64,000 bases of DNA from Oscheius tipulae (lineage: Eukaryota > Nematoda > Chromadorea > Rhabditida > Rhabditidae): the NCBI GenBank assembly GCA_037178975.1, contig JASJZH010000006.1, forward strand, positions 4,588,001 through 4,652,000. Direction: 5' to 3'. How positions within the stretch are numbered: position 1 is the stretch's first letter; every line of letters begins with the position of its first letter. A program made the position numbers and the translations under genes. Positions 32,598 to 45,744 of the stretch are shown here, piece after piece. The notes below the pieces were generated by a model, which saw only the letters and a list, made by a program, of their open reading frames with translations, was not told where the DNA came from and did not search any database.

Positions 32598-35500
32598 TCT
32601 GAAAGATTGTTTTTGTTAAATGTATAAGTGGAGTGAGAGAAAAGGAAGAGTATGCTTTCTGGTAAACACGAAATGAATAGATAAAGAGCAGTCGCTTTGT
32701 TGAGAACATCGTCATATCGAGAGGGTGGTGGTCGAATGAATAATTCACTTTGAAACAACGTAAATGTGAGTCTCAATCGCGTGACAATGGCTGTCGAAAC
32801 GTTTCCTCAAGTCAGCATCAAAATGAGCGAAAGGTGACACCATGAGGGCAAGTCACACCTGCTGTGGATTGGGTTTTGGGAGGAGCCAAAAAGACAAGAT
32901 GGCGTCTAGAAGGCTTTTTGCCTCTTTGAGATACACATGTGAGTAAGAGCACCCGCAGTCTGTTGTCAAAAGTGGAAGACAATTACAGATGACTCCTTTT
33001 GCAGTCGGACAAACAGGCATTGGCCTCTGCGAGAGCGTCGACGGAGGAATCTGTGGTGTCTGCTTGTACGTTCTCTGCGCACATTCCCATTTTCGGTGCT
33101 TGATTGACCATCACGATCTGGTCAAGCCATTCCGTAATGGAGAACAAATGGAATAACGTGTGTACCACTTTTGGGATATTGGTTTGGAGAGCCCTATATC
33201 AATCAAACAGCAGCTCACTAGCGCATCGCAGAAATCATTGTTGCTCTGCTTATCGGAGGATCGATGTATATCAAGTGATAAAAACGTGGCACCACCGCCT
33301 ATCATGGACAGGAGCGTCTACTTCGGGAGACTTTGTTCATTAGCAAAACACCCCCGCTTAACCTCATGCGCCACATGGGAAATATTTTCAAAATGATAGG
33401 AGAGGGCGGGAGCAACAACACCTGGACGTCTGGTAGTCTGTGAACTGAGCCACTGAGGTCCAGTTTATTTTGCATAAACGGTGGGGGAGCATCAATCCGC
33501 TTGTGGGCGGCGTATGGTTTAAATTATCGCTGTGTGAACACAGACTTCAACAACACTCGATTGTTTTTTGTCTGCCTTCGATCTCTGCTGATTAAGGAAG
33601 TCAGTAGCTCAGTACAGGGACAGAGCCATTTTCAATATAGGCGATAAAACGTCTATGACAAGCAACGGGTTTCAGATCGACCGAGGTTTATATTGCCGAA
33701 AAAGAGAACCAGTTGTTTTGAATACAGGCCTGCGATCAAACTTCCAAAAGCGAAGGACGAATTCCAGAAAGATGCGAACGATGGAGCGATAAGAGACATC
33801 GTAAACTTGTCCACTAACACAGAAAAAGGTTCACTGCTTGCTTGACCCATGAACGGACAGCGAGACACATAAAGAAATCTTTTATCTTAAAAGTCTAGGT
33901 TCCCTCACTAAGTATTCAGGTGTTTCACACGGCCAGGATCAACCGGGGTTGGTATAGTGTAGCGTTGAAAGTCACCAGCCTATGATCTTATCTGCGTCTC
34001 AAGGGAAGTGACGCAAGTGTGTTGTAACTCCCTTTTCGCTAGAAACGCAAAATTTTCCCTAGCTATTCCGGGTGATAAGGCCTTATCTGTATTTTCGGAC
34101 AGGCTTTCGGCCCGTTGGGTTGTCGCGGACAAGAAGAGCCCATACTGCGAAACGTTTGATAATGATTCATAAAAGCGGCCCATTCGCTTAGTTTATGAAC
34201 ACGCATTCTTGGAAAAAGGATGCCCAGGTACAATGGGCTCACAAATCACGCCATAGTAGTATCAAAATAGGGCTTGGAAGCGCGAGAAAACCGTCAAGGA
34301 CAGACCGAAATAGCCTGGAGTGACGTGAAATGAGAAAACGAAACAGGATTCTGTGCGACGACGACTATTCAACAACACAGTGTGCTGCCCTGAGGGGCAC
34401 CGGAAGTTGTAACAGCCACCGCTGTTGTCCGATTGCGGGGGTAATGAGGCTTTTTAGTACAAGGAGTTGTTCTTGAAGATGGCTCTAACGATGAGTAGGC
34501 ACTCCTACTTCTCGCGTAAATTAGCTTTATCTAGCCATCATACGGATCAGAAGTTCAGCGTGAAGAAGTATGAAAGTGAGCATGTAAGTAGTTTAAGCAG
34601 CACAGGAGGTAATCAACGTTAGTAAGGGTACTGAGACATGTCGACAGGAAGAGGAAGTAAGGCGAGTTCTTGCTCGGAGCTAGATTATGTTTGCAACTTT
34701 TGGCACTATTCTATATAGCACTCTACTTGCATAAGGAAGAGCAAGCGTCTTTTGGCCACCTAGGAACACATATTGCTAAATACGTGTCTTTGCTAAAGTG
34801 TTGACAGAGCATGTTTATTTGTCCTTATTGCTCCCTTTATCCTACCAACACAAAGGTCGAAAACCGCAGCGTTCCAAAAATAGTTCTCTCGGGGCTGTCT
34901 ATCAATCATGTCAGTTCACTGTTAACTGCATACAAGCACAATATTGGACTATTTCTATGTATGTGTCGGGATGTGAAAATGTAACAAAAGTTTCCAGGTG
35001 GGGAAGCTTTTAATCGCAAAGCTCAATCAAAGTGAGGCTATTACCCTCTTTTGGCATTTTACGAAGGGGCCGAAAGTAAAGCTAGAGAGAAACTTCGAAT
35101 AGTCTAATGCTGTATGGCTTCCAGACAATCGAGCCGCCATTTGGGACCCCCTTGGGAGCCACGTGAGGGTGGTGCGAATGTTTTTAAAATAGAGTCCGGA
35201 AGATTAGTAGACTTTGGAAGAGTTCTCGCAAAACATCTGAGGCCCTAAAGTGTAAGGTGCGGGTGGACAAAAATCAGCTCTGTGAAGGACAGCTGTTTCC
35301 CAGGTCACCCATCCAAAAATATCAATCGCCATCAGCTGTGTAGCTGATCATAGACTCAATGAGCTTCTGGGAATGGAAGGCATCTGTTCCACGTACGCAA
35401 GCTACCAAGGTTCGCAGAGCTCGTAAGGCTTCAAACAGAGGTAGCCGATATTTCTTAAGTTTCAAATATGGGTGCCTTGGTTCAAAAACGGCTCAATGTA

Positions 35501-37142
35501 TGTTTCACATTGGCTATAACAATTCGAGAAACAATAGCTGTATTATGGACAGCAGACAAGTAAAGTCTCGGCAGCACCTGAAGGGACGACTTTAGATCCG
35601 AGGCATTAAATAGGCATGATTTGGTCTAAACTTTGACGGACGTTTACCACCTCCGCTAAGCCATGTTTAAGTATGAATTATGGCGGCTTGGCGTGGATTT
35701 CACGCTCACGATCGGCCATGTGGCTTTGGCCGTTTTGTGTAGGAGTTTTATGTGTGAGATACCAGATGAAAGAGATGCTGGTTCTTGGACTACCAACTAA
35801 AATCCTGGTATATCAGGATAGACATCAGGGATAACAAGAAGCACGAGGTGGCAGCTGGATGCATGATGAAAGTCAAAAACAGCAGCAATATAATAAAGGG
35901 GAACAAACAACGGCATCGGCTTACAGATCGACGGCTGATTGAGAGGAGCCGTTCAAAAAGGTCAACACGGATTTCGAAACATATTGTTGTACTGGTGAGG
36001 GTGGCGGATTCTTGCGCACCACTAATCCTGCCCAGCATTGCTAATGAACGTCTCTCTCGGGGAGCCCTACGTTAGCCTTCGTTAAATATAAATTGCGTTC
36101 ACTACAAAAAGCCATAGAACCAGCAAGTCAATGCTATAATAGAAAAGTCTCTCAAAGATAGAAAAGTTTAGTTGTGGTGCGTGGTTCAAGGACAACGAGG
36201 ATACGTCTCCAGAGAATAGTTTGTGCTTCGAGTCAAGCTCAGCGTATACTGACAAGCATCTAGAGCAGTTGTACTACGAAGCTCTCAAATTTAGCTATCT
36301 CAAAACATTTTACAGCTAAACCTGATTACGTATTATGCTCCGGAAGCAATCAAGCATTTGTTTTTTGGGGTATGCGTCACGCTTGCAAATGGTGTAACAA
36401 TGCAAGCAAAAAACGTAGGCTTGCCAGAGTTAATCCAGCTCAAAAGTGAGTGAGTTCAGTTGTTCTTATAAATAGGGAGAATGCTCATTCGGCGTAGAGC
36501 CATTCTACGTTTAAGTGGTAGTAGCCATGGTCCTATGTCCCTGGAGACGCGCACGTCACTTGAAAATAAAACCTTTTGACAGAGGACGTTGCTTTCGGGG
36601 GTGGAAGGGACAATTTTGACTTCAAGAATATCCTCGTGATTGTTTCAAAATGTAAGCTTGTCTACGTGTGAGACATTAAGTACAGCGCGTTTCGTCACCT
36701 TAAAATGATTGAGCAGCGAACACAATCAGGAGTCAAGAGACTGACACCGGTAATAGAATTGGTCAGTTCATGGCGGAAGGACTGAATTGTAAATTGCATT
36801 CCATTTTGGGCAACAGAGAACACTTCATCATAGCAACTGTTTTGTATAATGCGTGGGATTGTAACTGTATAGTCCGAGACCAAAAAATGACTGTACAAAA
36901 ATGAAAACAGGAACAGCAAGCTGCAACAAACCACTATTTATCTAAAACCTTCCTCACCAATCCATTAGACGGTAATTCAAGCAGATCTGGTCACTGGCAA
37001 ACCAGTCTCGGCTCTTTTGAATAATCAGAAGTAGTCATTCGGTGGGATATGTGATCGGGATCGCAGCGTGAAGTTGCTTCTTACAGGCTAGAAACGAAGC
37101 CGGCGTATATAAAAGGCGGCTCTGGCGTAGCTTCTCTTCCAA
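32598..37142. other. Long intergenic region without recognisable gene
   Basis: About 4.5 kb. I checked the short frames on both strands (for example 33104-33396 plus, 33653-33868 minus, 35785-36075 plus) and found no splice-consistent joining, signal peptide or known motif. The last part is the promoter of the collagen gene. Confidence 0.45.
37106..37114 (+). promoter_or_regulatory. TATA box of the collagen gene
   Basis: TATATAAAA followed by GGCGGC lies about 30 bp before the ATG at 37143. Spacing implies a very short 5' UTR. Nematode cuticle collagen genes commonly have such strong TATA boxes. Confidence 0.75.
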
Positions 37143-38405
37143 ATGCCTTCCAAATCCGATACCTTTTTGATCTATCTAATACTGCCAGCTATCATATTGA
37201 CTATTGGTACATCCTTCTTGTTTCTTGTGAAGATCAAGAACGAAATTGATACGGTGAAGGACTCGCTCGATTTGGAGCTGGGAGATGCCAAGGTATCAAT
37301 TTTTATGTAGTATACCCAATGGTGTTAGGCTCTGAGAGAAGTTATTGTGGAAGAAGTCAAACTACTCCCAAAAGTTAAAAATCTTCCGAAAAGGCAGTCT
37401 TACTACGGTAACGACAGCTATGCAAGACCTCCAGCACTTCCAGTCAATGCACAGCCACCAGCGATTGCTCCCAACTCTAGAGTCTGCAGTACGTTGTATC
37501 AAAGAAAGGTTAACATTTACTAGACTGTCAAGCGGAAAACAAGTGTCCAGCAGGATTTCCAGGACCAAAAGGCGTCAGGGGACTGAAAGGAAAGCATGGT
37601 GATGATGGAAGGCCGGGTAAAAAGGTCAGCTCACATAACCTTTTATTACAAAAGCACACCTGCCAATAGGTTGTGCTACTTAAACTACATATCATTCAGG
37701 GAGAGCCATGTTTGGACGTAACCCAAAATCATTACCAAGTCCCTTGCCAATATTGTCCTGCTGGCCAGCAAGGTCCACCCGGACTTCCTGGATTGCATGG
37801 TACAGCGTTATCTGTGTCAGATATCAAAGGTTCAGGCCCTCGAGGCATCAGAGGCCAAAGTGGAAATCAAGGACTTCAAGGAGCGAACGGAATGCCAGGA
37901 AGGAACGGTGATATGGGACCTGCAGGATCTGATGGTATGATCAATAGAAGCAAGAAGTAAGTACTTATTTGAGGTGCCAATGGAGCTGGAGGACAAGTAG
38001 GTGCGCCTGGAATGAACTTTCCTAAAACTGTGGGTGTCCGAGGACCCAAAGGACTAACTGGTGAACGCGGAGATGTTGGCCTTCCAGGAGACAGAGGACT
38101 TACCGGAACTCCTGGTTTAGTCGGAAAAGCGTAGAAAATCTTCTTTAAAGAGTTCTCCCAGTTTTAGCGGCGCAATAGGATTCCGAGGCCTACCAGGTTA
38201 TATTGGAAAGATCGGTATTCCAGGAGAACAAGGGCTTGCTGGGACTCCAGGCTCAGACGCCATGGTATGTTTCAGTATCGAACCACAAAGTCCCATCAAA
38301 ATATTGCCACATAACCTTTTTCAGTATTGCCCATGTCCCACGAGAGCAGAAGCGGTCGAAACTGCGACGTCACCTACCTCGTATGTTTTGTCTGGAGGCT
38401 ATTGA
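37143..38405 (+). CDS. Short-chain cuticle-type collagen
   Basis: Eight exons. A short cytosolic N-terminus and a TM/signal-anchor (LIYLILPAIILTIGTSFLFL) precede a helical NC region with a dibasic KR site (LPKRQSYYG), expected to be cleaved by a subtilisin-type protease. A Cys cluster (CNCQAENKC) introduces the first Gly-X-Y block (PAGFPGPKGVRGLKG). An interruption with three Cys (CLDVTQNHYQVPCQYC) is followed by further Gly-X-Y blocks across four exons, and the C-terminus starts YCPCPT and ends SYVLSGGY. The Tyr-rich end and Cys spacing fit cross-linked cuticle collagens. One acceptor reads TTATTTGAG instead of CAG. The gene is driven by a close TATA box. Convergent with the Cys-loop receptor gene. 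Confidence 0.88.
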
Positions 38406-38626
38406 CTTCCGCTTGTCGTGATGAGCACTCTATTTATTTCAACAAATCATCAGTATTGAAAAAATACACGTATTTTTTGAATCCATTCCGAATAAATGCA
38501 TATAATAAGACAATAGAAGGGGAAACCGGGGGTCGTTGGGACTAAAGAAAGATCACAACCGTTCTCGAACTCTTATAATGCAAATGCGAAGCACCCTTTT
38601 CTGTGAGATGGAATTTGTTTGTGTGA

Positions 38627-41603
38627 TTAACTAAGAGAAAAAAGGATAACAACGGGAACTGTGACTAGAAGAAGGTAAAAAGACATAAATATGAGGTCGA
38701 GTCGCTCCGAAATTCGCACATAGCCGTTAGCTTCTCTTCTTCTCCGGATGGCATGAGGATCGTCCAGATCGAATTCATCCAATTCGCCCTAAAACAGCCT
38801 TTGTATGTTGCTTGCACCCCGATTCATGAGATAGGTGTCCCCACTTGCATGAAGACAGCCGTCTATCCTCACGGGCGCGGCTGGCGCACGTTCAGTGCGC
38901 GTTTCCCACAATTTATGGCCGGTAGATGTGGCCAGTTGCTAGCCTAGTCTCATAGAGAAGAAGAAGTATCACAGCTCTTTTTTGGTTGACACAGGAAAAT
39001 AAGAGCTTGTTTGCTCCGACACATCGACTACAAATAATTTCGAAAGACAAACCTGAATGTTCTCGCAAGTTGCAGCCAACTTTTTGACGAAACCCTCAAT
39101 GGCAATTATCTTCTTTGACAACTGATGTTCGCCGTTGGCAATTTCTCCATTCAGAAGTGTGACTCTAGCAGGCAGATCAATGTCGTCCTTCGTCAGCACA
39201 TCCTTCACATCCCACTACAAAAGCAAAAGTAAAAAAAAAGAAAAGGAACCAACTCGTCGCTTGATCGGCCTCAAGCAAAAGAAGTACAGCACCCAGTTAC
39301 TTGGCTCATCTCCATATCGACCCATCCTGTGTACTTTCATTACAACTCCCGTAGTCATAGCTGCTAAGGAGACTGTCACCATGTTGAACAAGAAGTAACC
39401 GACTGAAAACTGTGCATTAGCAGCATCTAAATGATTGCTCTGTCATTTTTTAATGACCCAATGTGTACGGAGAGAAATCATTGTGGAGCCATCAACTACG
39501 CAATACCTTCAGCATATGGGCCATTCTGGTGTAATATTTCAACTGCACTTTTAATGGCATTCTCAGCTTCTTTTCGAAGTGTCTCAATGTTGTAAAGGTA
39601 GAAAAATGCTTACCGAGAAGCGGAACGTGGGTGGAGCTGTGTGGAATTTTCTCACTAACAACCAGGCTTAACACAGCCATGGTAAGAATAGCTGTTACTC
39701 CGAGAGTAAACCGTTCCTGAAGAGAAGAATATCAAAACAAGATTTCAAAGATTACCTCTCTTTCTCCAGTGGTCGAGAATCTGGCGAATAAACCAACAAC
39801 AGATATAGCACACATCACATACGATGGGAAGGTGAGGGTAACCATGTAGAAGAGAGGACGACGCTTGACAGAAACCTCATAGCGTAGTTCGGACACCTGA
39901 AAGACATTGTCTTGTTTTGGATGTATCAGACAGCCCGTATCTTTTTGAACGCAAATGCCACGATATCGTAAGAATCGTCATGTTTACCTACCACAATTCC
40001 TTCGTGATGATAGTCGCTGTTGTTGACTCTTACAGATAGCAACCTCCATTCCTCGTTGTCCGTATAATGTTCTCTGATTTTCCTAACTGGCGGCGCTGTT
40101 AATCTAATCTTTTCTTTTCCGTACTGCCATGAGGCAATCTGTAACATTTTTGTGTTTTGTATTGGTTCTCAATACCTCCATGGAACAGCGCTGATCATCA
40201 AGTGGGAAATGCTTGATGTTGATCTTGCAGCTGACAGTGTAGACGGCTGGATGTGACGTCTCAATCGTTCCATTAGAAAAAATCAATGCTGGAGCTCTAA
40301 CAGAAGAAAGAAGATCTTCATGGTCCAGCCTGGAATTGTGTACCCTTTAACCGGGCTAGAGCCCGCCGAGAACTAGAGGTTTCCACAAAGGACAGGGTAG
40401 AAGCCACTTCATCACAGACATGCACCCCATTAGGACGACTGTCTATTACGATACTTCGAAGCGTGTGACCAATACCATTAGCAAGTGAGTTATTATGGTG
40501 TTCTTTCGTAATCTATGTTGCGCTGTTGAGCTTTCGAGCCTAATTAACAGCTAAATGGACACAGCTGACCTGTGTCGGTACCTTTCATCGGGTGACATCT
40601 CTCGCGAAAACTTTTGCTTTGCAATTCCCCCTCCTTCCGGTGTGGGTGGGAGATTAGGTGTTCTCGGTCGTTTAAGGAGGCCCAGAATCTCAGCGGTACT
40701 TACATATTGAAAACGATGATATCCGGAACCCAGATCTTGTTGAGAGGAAGCCATGTCTTCGGAATACCTCCGTACAGTGCAGGATCCCAAGCCAGAGAAG
40801 GATCTGTCCATCTCTAGAAGATTCTTTGAAGATCATTGACGTCGACATACTTCATCGATGTAGGCCAGAACTGTCATGGTCTGTTTCAGTTCGTCGATTC
40901 CGAGAATATGCACCAGCTCCATCTCATAGTGCACATCCAGGACACCATCAGGCGGTGCTGCAGGATTGTGTCTGGCTACCAGATATTCTGTCAGCTTCTT
41001 TGAGGAACCTAAAGATGTCCGTATTGTGCTCTGGTGATTGATCACGGAACAAAACGACCCATTATCCTCGTGACGCTCTTGAAGATTCGATTATGTGCTC
41101 TCCGTTTTTGGGTTTCCTGGGGATTCTGCTGGGCCGACTAAGTAATTGCGGGATATTAGAAGGCCAAGCCGATGACCTAAAGCCCCCAGGGGAGCCCAGG
41201 ATGTTGCGCACGGACAGAAAAAAGGTAGCTGGATTGCACCGACCATTAAACAATTACACTTTTGAAGGAAGGAGACATTCTAGGAATAGAAACAAAGGTG
41301 AATTCCCGTTTCTTCAACCAACATCCGCCGCCTTGGAGCAATAATTTTGACGTTCCGTCAAATGTGTAGTCGTAACTAAGTTAAGAGCTTCGCTGTCACA
41401 GTGAAGGATATCAAAGAGTGTAAGAAATGGAACTACTACCTGGCACAGATGGCGCATCCGGTTCATCGTCGTAGTGCGGGATTTCAAAATCTTCTTCTCC
41501 AGAGTCCTAAAACACCACAATCTACAAGGAAATGTCACATTCTCACCTCACAGACGGTCAATGTGCCTAATAGTATAAGAAAAACTATTGGCCATAAAAA
41601 CAT
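38627..41603 (-). CDS. Cys-loop ligand-gated ion channel subunit (nAChR superfamily)
   Basis: Eleven exons. The start ATG at 41603 follows TTTCAG directly. The signal peptide (FLWPIVFLILLGTLTV) is followed by an acidic linker. The ligand-binding domain has TMTVLAYIDERWTDPSLAW, KIWVPDIIVFN and the Cys loop CKINIKHFPLDDQRC (13 residues between Cys). M1 contains FYMVTLTFPSYVMCAISVVG. M2 starts after GEREERFTLG and runs TAILTMAVLSLVVSEKIP. M3 is GYFLFNMVTVSLAAMTTGVV. A cytoplasmic loop with helices leads to M4 (IFMSFYLLLVTVPVVILFSL). The M1-M2 linker has Glu and no Pro-Ala-Arg, so a cation channel is more likely. I see no vicinal Cys pair of a nicotinic alpha subunit in loop C. The ligand is unknown, probably an orphan LGC-type subunit. 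Confidence 0.87.
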
Positions 41604-43624
41604 CTGAAAGCTGGCGATTAATCAAATCTCTGAAATGGAGGGCAGAAGGACAGAAAGCACGGCTTGAAAGAATGAGCATAAAATAAAGGTTTTACTGGGC
41701 CAGCTCGCCGTATAACTCTAGAGTTATGGTGAAAGTCTAATGTGCATGAGCTATAGGTATATTATTGTATATGATAGGATTGCATGAAGTTGAGCCAGAA
41801 TGATCGCAACTAGCAGCTGGCCATTGAAACGATTGGCCACGCCCATCTTTGACGGCTACCGTAAGATTTATAGCTTTCATTTCTCAGACGAGTACACGTT
41901 TTGACCCTACCATCACGAAGAAATCAGAAAGATTAACGCGTTTATATTACACAAATCTAATGGCCTGAGTGATGTAGCCGAAAGAGAGCTGAAGACATAA
42001 TAATGGCGTCGATGAATGAGCTGGAAAAGAGAAAGAAGTCCGACTTTTTGTTAACTTTTAATTCAGCTGACAGCCCTCGCATGATTTGCTGTCTTCCGAT
42101 AAATGCTCGGTTTTCCGAAGCTAAACGGAAAAGTAGTCAATCTCAACGATGAACTCTTTTCGTTCAAAGAATATTCATGATCTTCACATCACTCTTATCT
42201 GGATGAGTCGAGCAACGGCGATGGCGCTAGGTGGTGTGAACAGACTTGTTGGAACGATGGAACAAGGACAAGTTGTACTAATTGATGAAGCCGATGGATG
42301 TGTTAGAAGGACAGTTGGAGTTCTGTTGGGGCGGGCCAGCCGCATGACCACATTATCCAGATGATAGCCATTACCCGGATCGCAAGCAAGAGCCGATTCG
42401 ATGTGCACTAGGGCTCAAACTGACAGAGTCCTAAGTGCCTTAACTTGACTATAGTTACGAGTCAATGCTGAGAGAATATGCTGAAAGAGATTCCAAGACA
42501 ACTTTTGCTGAAATGGCATGATAAGACGGCTGTCATTTTTTCAGGATGCGAACAAATTGTTCGCGCTGAGGCAATATTTCAATTCGGTCCGTTCTTTATC
42601 TTCCTCTAATTTTTCCTCAACACTGCTGTAACAGGGTAATTGGAACGGCTCTGCAGCGTTCAAAACACTGAGAAAGGCTTACCTGATAGGAAACCTTCTC
42701 GTTTAGCGGTGATTATAAATCGTCGTTTGTGTAGAAGCACTGCATAAAAGTCAAGCGGCTGTAATAACCAGCTCCATGCAAAAGTGTTAATGCAAAACAC
42801 AAAAACCGAGAAGAACAAGCACATCACAATCATCAAAGTCATAGTCACGTTACCTCTAACCGATCCGTCCGCTATCAGAGGCAACGTTCTACGGAATGGA
42901 CCGTTGGACCTTCAAAGTGAAAGGCAGCAAAAAACGAGGACCGCATCAAGCCCATCTTCAGCTCGAACCCATGAGTAGCCAGAAGAAACAAGCTCGTCGT
43001 CCACGTTGTCGTCTTCTCGGCTGATTGTGCTGATGCCAAGACGGCCTTCAAGGCAGCCCAGCACGCAGGATCCATCACCATCGACATCTTCGCTGACCAA
43101 TAAAAAATTCTGCTCACATGCTCTCCTTTGTGATTCTAGGCACACTGAAGATCTTTTGATTGGGTTGTCGAAAATGGAATCCGGCCACTATTTGTTTCAA
43201 CGTTATCGAAGCAAATATACTACTCGCTATCTATTCAGGTCAACAGTCTGGCCAATGAACAAATATGGAACATGTTGTAGCATGGGACGTGCACCTTATT
43301 TTCTACTAAAGTATCTGAAGCTAATAGCCTCAAATGCTTTTCCAATTCGTTCCTGATCAGACCCTATCTGGGAGATAAGCCAGTGCGACAAAACAACATT
43401 ACAAATAGGAGCCCATTCAGTATGTGTTCATCGGCAAGCAACCCTGCTGTGAGCTCACTTCGCCCACCGGCTACTTTGAGTGATGTATCATTCCAGTTAT
43501 GTTGCTGTAACGCTTATAATCTAAATTATGAAAGCGCATTGGTGTCTGTGGTTGATCGTTTCTTTGTTTGTCCGTAGCTACGAAACAATAGCAAAGCAAA
43601 AAGCTGTACATTGTCCCTGTAAAT
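41604..43624. other. Intergenic region without recognisable gene
   Basis: About 2 kb. Short frames on both strands overlap each other without splice support (for example 42149-42364 plus, 43006-43356 plus). No motif was recognised. Confidence 0.45.
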
Positions 43625-44230
43625 TGTTGCAAACTAATTGAGTTGGAGAAGAACTAAGAAATGGGACGACGAATTCTGGCCGCTCACGGGTAGAGACAGA
43701 AAGACAAGAAAGACAGAGTAAGAGAGAAATGGAGTGACAGAGAGACAGAAAGACAGAGGAACAGAGAGACAGAGATGCAAGGAGACAGACAGAGACATAG
43801 ACGCATAAAGGGACCGACAGAAAAACAGAGACAAGCTCAGAGAGAAACAGCGAGACTGACAGAGACATAGAGACAGAATAAGAGGGAATTAGAAAGACAG
43901 TCACAGAGAGTCAGACGAGAAAGAGACATTGTGAGCGAGAAACAGAAACGGAGCGACAGAGAGACAGGAGGAGAAAAGCAGAGAAACGGAGAAACAGAGA
44001 AAGAGGCAGAGAGGCAGAAAGAGGGAGAGAAAGGTAGACTGAGACATTTACCTTTGACCAACTACTTTTAAGCCTTGAAGAGCTTTTGAATATTCAACTA
44101 CTTTCAACCACCCGTTCTTTCCCAAACTCAAGAAACGATGCTTACATAAAAAGTACGAGACGACCAATAGTGGCGTCGCCAGACGGTGGAGCCGGTTGGT
44201 CATAATTATCTCAAGAAGTTGTGCTTATTG
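43625..44230. repeat. Repeat unit 1: purine-rich GACA/GAGA array with flanks
   Basis: A core of degenerate AGAGACAG/AGAAACAG tracts (about 43681-44040), nearly all purine plus C on the plus strand, is flanked by sequence that recurs around unit 2. The left flank shares AATTGAGTTG and ACGACGAATT; the right flank shares CTACTTTCAACCA and CCAGACGG. Opposite-strand frames read as Leu/Ser/Cys/Val repeats because of the CTGTCTCT composition and are not genes. Confidence 0.75.
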
Positions 44231-44419
44231 CTCAATTTTTCCAATAAAGTCCCTTCCGGTGCTCAGGTCATTAAAGTTATATTGACCGTAGAAATTGACC
44301 AGGTTTGACCGCTCAACCTACAGCAGATAAACGTTACCATAATCTTATCAACGGTACAGTCACTCGGTCGGCCGAAGGCTTTTAATTCCACCATTTTCTT
44401 TTCCTAGTATCGATCTAAA

Positions 44420-45180
44420 CTTTGAAAGCGCAAATTGAGTTGAACAGTAACCCAGATATAGCACGACGAATTTTGTTTCTGTTTGAGAGTGACAGAGAAG
44501 CAGAATTACAGGCCGACAGAGCCACAGAGGAACAAACACATGCAGACACAGAGAGAAAGCGAGGGAGGAAGACAGAGACTTTGAGATAGACTGAAAAACA
44601 GTGGGACAGAGAGACAGAGGTGCATAAAAATTGAAAGACAGACAGAGACACGGGGGCATAGACTGAACGACAGAAAAGCAGAGACGAACAACGGGGACTG
44701 AAATACATAGAGACATAGACAAAGTAAGGGAGAAACACAGAGATGGTAAGACGGAGAGACAGTGAGTGAAGAGAGAAGGAGAGACAGAGAAACACTGAAA
44801 GGGAGAGAGAAAGAGACAGTGGAAGAGAAACGTACAGAGAAAAAAGGACAGACAGAGAGACAGGGAGTGACTGAGGGTCAGAAGGACAGACAGAAATACA
44901 GAAGGAAAGAGGGCAGAGAGACAGACCGAGCCACAGTGGGAGGGAGACAGAGAGGCAGAGATACATAGAGACAAAGAGACAGAAAGAGAGGGAGACAGAG
45001 AAATAGAGGAACAGAGGGTCAAGGAGACAGAGAGGCACAGTTCCAACTTTTCTCTAGTCTTGAATTGCTTTTGAACTTTCAAATACTTTCAACCATCCAC
45101 TCTTTTCCAAACTGAAGAACAATATAGCAAGTAGTGTCGTCACCAGACGGAGAAGCCGGCTCGTGCAATCATTAAAAAGA
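44420..45180. repeat. Repeat unit 2: second copy of the GACA/GAGA array with flanks
   Basis: A core of the same kind (about 44481-45035) has flanks similar to unit 1 in the same order and orientation. The copies are clearly diverged, so the duplication is not recent. The 240-codon frame on the minus strand across the core is a composition artefact. Confidence 0.75.
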
Positions 45181-45199
45181 AAATATAGTTATATTCCAG

Positions 45200-45238
45200 G
45201 TTATTCCCGGATCTACTGGTCCGCCGGGAGCAGAGTGA
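45200..45238 (+). pseudogene. Possible collagen exon remnant
   Basis: Directly after a TATTCCAG acceptor the frame reads VIPGSTGPPGAE and then stops. It looks like the end of a Gly-X-Y exon. No upstream collagen exon is visible; the GACA repeat unit lies immediately to the left and may have displaced it. The match is short and could be chance. Confidence 0.25.
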
Positions 45239-45744
45239 GACCAGATTTTCACTGTATCACATAGCAGAAAGACTGTAATGGATAGGAACCCAGATGATCA
45301 CAGACAAGGTAACTTCACTGCTTCCGATCAGTTTAGGCATGGAACTTTAAAGTTTGACTAATAGATAGATTGTTTTATATGCACAATGATGTTTAAGAAT
45401 AGTCTAATCGTGGAAACAAGCTAGACAAGTTAGACTATCGCTTGGTAGCCGAGTAACTCATATCAAAACGTCTGAAACTAAAGTATAGTTATGACGTGAT
45501 GTGATAAAGTGAGACTACTGTTCCCCTCCCAAAATAAGAATATAATTAGATAGAGATTTATTAAACTGTTTAGGTTTTCATCGACAACCCTTCGTACCGC
45601 CACATTCACGATATCCAGATCCACAAATTTTGGTTGGTTATTAAATCTCGCAAAATAACTTTTTTCTAATCTTACTTTCTCATCGGCTTTCCCTATTATT
45701 TATTTATTTTGTTGAAATTTTAAGCATCTTTATGTAGCTAAACA

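Noticed and set aside
33104..33396. Overlapping plus-strand frames upstream of the F-box gene
   Set aside because: Two frames overlap with no motif, and the minus strand is open as well. No evidence favours any of them.
44360..45082. A 240-residue minus-strand open frame rich in Leu, Ser, Cys and Val
   Set aside because: It is the translation of the CTGTCTCT-type repeat; two other frames over the same DNA are equally open with the same composition. Same for the frames at 43578-44061.
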